Assembly: GCA_034437795.1 (NCBI GenBank)
Contig: DAOTTI010000114.1
Coordinates: 1-26,652, forward strand
DNA: 26,652 nucleotides
Reading direction: 5' to 3'
DNA from: DAOTTI01 sp034437795
GTDB taxonomy: Bacteria > Chloroflexota > UBA11872 > UBA12225
The notes under the pieces were generated by a model, which made no database searches, had not been told where the DNA came from, and saw only the letters and a program-made list of their open reading frames with translations. Shown piece by piece: positions 23,992 through 26,652 of this stretch (within the stretch, counting starts at the first letter, position 1; every line of letters starts with the position of its first letter). The position numbers and the translations under genes were made by a program.

Positions 23992-24013
23992 CCTCCTTCA
24001 CCCTTGAAGGAAG
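23992..24013 (-). promoter_or_regulatory. Hairpin covering the clpB Shine-Dalgarno site
   Basis: In the mRNA, CUUCCUUCA (24013-24005) pairs with UGAAGGAGG (24000-23992) through nine base pairs, one of them U-G, around an AGGG loop. The 3' arm contains the GAAGGAGG used as ribosome binding site for clpB. A short, A-U/G-U-containing stem over a heat-shock gene's site is what simple RNA thermometers look like. Structure is predicted by eye only. Confidence 0.5.
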
Positions 24014-24055
24014 TCGAAAGGATAGAAGAAGTAGAAGTGGGGGCGCCGCCGGCGC

Positions 24056-24424
24056 CTACCTGGCCGGCGAGCGCTCGCGCGTGACCCGGAGCAGCACCTC
24101 CTTCAGGCGCCGGATCTCCGCCTCGTACTCCTGGCGCATCTGCTCCATCTCGCGCTCCATCTCGGCCCGCATCTGCTCCATACTCTCCTGCATCTTCAGC
24201 ATCACCTCCACCCCCGCCAGATTGACGCCCAGGTCGTCGACCCAGCGCTTGATCTGCGCGATGCGCTCCAGGTCCTTGGCCGAGTACATGCGGATCTTGC
24301 CGCCGGACCGGTAGGGGCGCACCAGCCCCAGCCGCTCATAGTGGCGCAGGGTCTGCGGGTGCAGGCCGAGCATCTGGTGGACCACGCCGATGGTGAAGCA
24401 CGGCTCGTCATCCTTGATCACCAA
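24056..24424 (-). CDS. hspR: HspR, MerR-family heat-shock repressor
   Basis: A protein of about 122 residues. A MerR winged helix-turn-helix at about 9-75 includes FTIGVVHQMLGLHPQTLRHYERLGLVRPYRSGGKIR in two parts, the HspR form of the LRYYE motif. It is followed by DLERIAQIKRWVDDLGVNLAGVEVML and a long charged coiled coil. HspR binds HAIR sites and represses dnaK and clpB operons, with DnaK as co-repressor in Streptomyces. No effector-binding domain is present, as usual. A site GGGGGTGA precedes TTG 24424 by seven bases and GTG 24421 by ten; either could be the start. It lies 26 bp after dnaJ and 69 bp before clpB. I find no HAIR site in this window; the operon promoter is further upstream. 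Confidence 0.9.
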   Translation of the reverse strand: MVIKDDEPCFTIGVVHQMLGLHPQTLRHYERLGLVRPYRSGGKIRMYSAKDLERIAQIKRWVDDLGVNLAGVEVMLKMQESMEQMRAEMEREMEQMRQEYEAEIRRLKEVLLRVTRERSPAR

Positions 24425-24450
24425 CGTCGACTCACCCCCTTTCGCCCATC

Positions 24451-25452
24451 TCACACGGCGCCCGCGACCGCCGTCGCGCCCTCGCGCAGGCGCTTCAGCT
24501 CCCCGACCAGCTGGCGCTCGCGGTCGGAGAGCCGCTCCGGCAGCACCACCTTGATGCGGGCGTAGAAGTCGCCCTTGCCCGTGCCACCCATTCGGGGCAT
24601 CCCCTGCCCCGCCAGCCGGAACAGGCGCCCGTTCTGCGTCTCCGGCGGGATGCGGAACGTCCCGCGGCCGCCCAGCGTCTGTACCTCCACCTCGCCGCCC
24701 AGCAGGGCATCCCACACCGGCACCGCCACCTCGGCGTAGAGGTCGTCGCCCCGCCGCTCGTACCGCGGGTGCGGCAGCAGTTTCACCTTCAGGTAGAGGT
24801 CGCCCCGCGGCCCCCCGTTCACTCCGGGATGCCCCTTGCCCGCCACGCGCAGCTTGGTCCCGTCCTTGACCCCCGGCGGGATCTTCACCTCAATGTGCTC
24901 CCGCCGCATCCGGCCCATCTCGTCCGGCACGTCGATCACGAACTGCCGTACCCCGCCGGCGTAGGCCTCCTCCAGCGAGACGGCAATCTCCTGCTCCAGG
25001 TCCTCGCCGACCCGCGGGCGGGCGCCGTACGGCCGGCCCGCCGCCCGGCCGGACCCACCGAACAGGCTCTCGAAGAACTCGCCCAGGTCCCCCGCCGCCG
25101 TCTCGAAATCGACGTTCGGAAAGCCCGTAGCCGTGCGGCGCCCGGCGCTGCGCCCGCGCTGCGCCTGCCGGAAGACCTCCTGCCAGGACCGGTGCACCCC
25201 ACCCTGCGGGCCGCGCTGCCAGGAGTGCCAGCCCGTCCCGAACTGGTCGTAGCGCCGCCGCTTCTCAGGGTCGGACAGCACCTCATAGGCCTCGCCGATC
25301 TCCTTGAACTTCTCCTCCGCCGCCTTGTCCCCCGGATTGACGTCGGGGTGGTACTGCCGCGCCAGGCGCCGGTAGGCGGCCTTGATCTCCTTCTCGCTGG
25401 CGTTCCGATTCACGCCCAGAATCTTGTAATAATCTTTCGTCTTCGTATCCAT
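24451..25452 (-). CDS. dnaJ: DnaJ/CbpA-type Hsp40 co-chaperone without zinc finger
   Basis: A 333-residue J-protein. The J domain covers 7-70 with the HPD motif at 35-37 (RQYHPDVNP), which stimulates DnaK ATPase. A Gly/Arg-rich linker (about 75-145) follows, then two C-terminal substrate-binding beta domains (about 150-320: VSLEEAYAGG, VKIPPGVKDGTKLRVAGKG and VPVWDALLGGEVEV). The four CxxCxGxG repeats of class A DnaJ are absent, so this is a class B, CbpA-like protein. Its place between grpE and hspR suggests it is the operon's main DnaK partner. ATG 25452 follows GGTGA. The 78-bp gap to grpE holds a purine-rich repeat with a perfect 11-bp hairpin. Confidence 0.92.
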   Translation of the reverse strand: MDTKTKDYYKILGVNRNASEKEIKAAYRRLARQYHPDVNPGDKAAEEKFKEIGEAYEVLSDPEKRRRYDQFGTGWHSWQRGPQGGVHRSWQEVFRQAQRGRSAGRRTATGFPNVDFETAAGDLGEFFESLFGGSGRAAGRPYGARPRVGEDLEQEIAVSLEEAYAGGVRQFVIDVPDEMGRMRREHIEVKIPPGVKDGTKLRVAGKGHPGVNGGPRGDLYLKVKLLPHPRYERRGDDLYAEVAVPVWDALLGGEVEVQTLGGRGTFRIPPETQNGRLFRLAGQGMPRMGGTGKGDFYARIKVVLPERLSDRERQLVGELKRLREGATAVAGAV

Positions 25453-25476
25453 CCGGAATCACCAGCTCTACCCTCA

Positions 25477-25513
25477 AAGAATGAAGACCTCCCCTTCTCC
25501 CTTCTTCATTCTT
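25477..25513 (-). repeat. 11-bp perfect hairpin in the grpE-dnaJ gap
   Basis: In the mRNA, AAGAAUGAAGA (25513-25503) pairs with UCUUCAUUCUU (25487-25477) around a 15-base purine loop containing AAGGGGAGG. Adjacent copies of GAATGAAGA make a short tandem repeat up to 25530. It ends about 25 bases before the dnaJ ATG. Possible roles are processing, thermosensing or simple repeat drift. Confidence 0.55.
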
Positions 25514-25530
25514 CCTTCTTCATTCCCTCT

Positions 25531-26214
25531 TCATTCCCTCGTCGCCACCTTCACCCGCGCCGGCCGGAGCAGCTCGTCCTCGAACTGGTAGCCCTTCTGG
25601 AGCTCATCCACGATCACCCCTTCCGGCTTGTCCGGCGCCACCTCCGTCGCCACTGCCTCGTGCTTGGCCGGATCGAACTGCTCGCCCAGCGCCTTCACTT
25701 CCGACAGCCCCTCGCTCGCCAGCAGCTCCCTGAACTGCTGGTAGGTCAGGCGCAGCCCCTGCAGCAGGCTGGCCGCGTCCACCGCCCCGCCGCTGGCATC
25801 CTGGTAAGCGATCGCCCGTTCCAGGTTGTCTAGCACGCTCAGCATCTTGAGCAGCAGGTCCTTGCGGTAGCGCCTCGCCTCATCGGCGTAGGCCCGCTCC
25901 ACCCGCTTCTTGAAGTTCTCCATCTCCGCCCGCACCCGCAGGTACTTGTCCCAGTACTCTGCGGCCTCGCGCTTGGCGGCCTCCAGTGCCGCCTCAAGCT
26001 CGGCGACGCGATCCACCGCCTCCGGCCCGCCCTCGGCCACCGGCGTCGGGGGGGTCGGGGCGGCGGGTTCGCCGCCGCCCCCCTGAGCCACGCCCGGCTC
26101 GCCGGCCAAGCGCTCCGGCGCATCGCTCGGCGGCGGGGAGGTGTCCTGAGGCGCCGACTGGGCGTCTGCTCCGGCCATCGATGGCCCGCGCTTCTGCGCC
26201 ATGTCCTGCTCCAT
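25531..26214 (-). CDS. grpE: Nucleotide exchange factor GrpE
   Basis: A 227-residue protein. Residues 1-65 are low-complexity Pro/Gly/Ala. About 68-115 form the long dimerising coiled coil (VDRVAELEAALEAAKREAAE and DKYLRVRAEMENFKKRVERA). Then come the four-helix bundle (LLLKMLSVLDNLERAIAYQD) and the beta wing with FDPAKHEAVATEV and GVIVDELQKGYQFEDELLRPARVKV, the GrpE signature. GrpE releases ADP from DnaK. I chose ATG 26214 because GAGG lies five bases upstream. The longer frame to 26403 only reads through dnaK's 3' end. ATG 26202 and ATG 26178 are weaker alternatives. The gap to dnaK is 28 bp. Confidence 0.93.
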   Translation of the reverse strand: MEQDMAQKRGPSMAGADAQSAPQDTSPPPSDAPERLAGEPGVAQGGGGEPAAPTPPTPVAEGGPEAVDRVAELEAALEAAKREAAEYWDKYLRVRAEMENFKKRVERAYADEARRYRKDLLLKMLSVLDNLERAIAYQDASGGAVDAASLLQGLRLTYQQFRELLASEGLSEVKALGEQFDPAKHEAVATEVAPDKPEGVIVDELQKGYQFEDELLRPARVKVATRE

Positions 26215-26242
26215 GCTCACCTCGCTCGTCGCGTACTTGCGC

Positions 26243-26652
26243 TTACTTGCGCTTGTCGTCGTCCGTGGCGCGGAACTCGGCGTCCACCACATCCTCGCCG
26301 CCCTTGCCGGGCTCGGCACCGGCCCGCCGGCCGCTCTCGTCGTAGCCGTGCTCGGGGCCAACGCCGCCCGCGCCCGGGCCGCCGGCGGCCCCGCGCCCGA
26401 CACCGGCGTACATCGCCTCCGCCATCCGGTAGGACGCCTGCTCCAGCTCCTGGGTTAGCTGCTTGATGCGCTCGATGTCCTGGCCCTTCAGCGCCTCCTT
26501 GAGGTTGGACAGGACCGCCTCGATCTTCTGGCGCTCCTCCGGCGAGACCTTGTCGCCGTAGTCGCGCAGCCCCTTCTCCGTGGCGTAGACCAGCGAGTCC
26601 GCACGGTTGCGGGCCTCGATCTCCTCCCGCCGGCGCCGGTCCTCCTCCGCGT
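26243..26652 (-). CDS. dnaK: Chaperone DnaK (Hsp70), 3' end only
   Basis: The last 135 codons of dnaK; the rest, including the ATPase domain, lies beyond the window edge. The visible part is the helical lid of the substrate-binding domain (RRREEIEARNRADSLVYATE, then YGDKVSPEERQKIEAVL). A Gly/Ala-rich disordered tail follows, ending GGEDVVDAEFRATDDDKRK and TAA. The EDVVDAEF stretch is the conserved C-terminal motif near the EEVD-like end of bacterial DnaK. It is first in a minus-strand run with grpE, dnaJ, hspR and clpB. Confidence 0.95.
   Translation of the reverse strand, partial: AEEDRRRREEIEARNRADSLVYATEKGLRDYGDKVSPEERQKIEAVLSNLKEALKGQDIERIKQLTQELEQASYRMAEAMYAGVGRGAAGGPGAGGVGPEHGYDESGRRAGAEPGKGGEDVVDAEFRATDDDKRK

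Overview
This GC-rich bacterial window most resembles a Chloroflexota genome, perhaps Thermomicrobia-like. That placement is an inference from the HspR-type heat-shock operon, the many GC-rich hairpin repeats between genes and the overall protein similarity. No rRNA or tRNA is present to test it. I see no CRISPR array, prophage or intact insertion sequence.

Layout. Positions 1-1600 hold an XRE-type regulator (-), a single-domain response regulator (+) and two decayed antitoxin/DUF433-like fragments. Positions 1601-7761 hold a tandem metallo-beta-lactamase-fold protein (-), an ArsS-type radical SAM enzyme (-), a 5-dehydro-4-deoxyglucarate dehydratase-like aldolase (+), a TraR/DksA zinc-finger protein (-) and a small membrane protein (-). 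Positions 8314-14058 read rightward: a divergent GroEL paralogue, a 12-Asp-box beta-propeller protein overlapping it by ATGA, a CoxG/SRPBCC protein and a D-2-hydroxyacid dehydrogenase. Positions 14072-17418 contain two broken leftward genes flanking an intact DUF402 gene. An M20 peptidase (-) and holA (+) follow.

From 26652 back to about 20383 the minus strand carries a chaperone run: dnaK (3' part only), grpE, a zinc-finger-less dnaJ, hspR, clpB, a SpoIIM-like membrane protein and rpsT. DnaK, DnaJ and GrpE form the Hsp70 cycle, ClpB is the disaggregase partner, and HspR is probably the repressor. The operon promoter lies outside the window.

The best candidate for something undescribed is the GroEL-like/beta-propeller pair. 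The chaperonin keeps the substrate-binding apical residues and the GGG hinge. It has lost most of the GDGTTT phosphate-binding motif (GNGAAT here), has Glu in place of the catalytic Asp398, and lacks the GGM tail. It is probably translationally coupled to a propeller that has no signal peptide. A second item is a 9-bp hairpin that buries the clpB Shine-Dalgarno sequence and looks like a small RNA thermometer. A roughly 100-bp intergenic repeat occurs three times, with further degenerate hairpin copies between genes.
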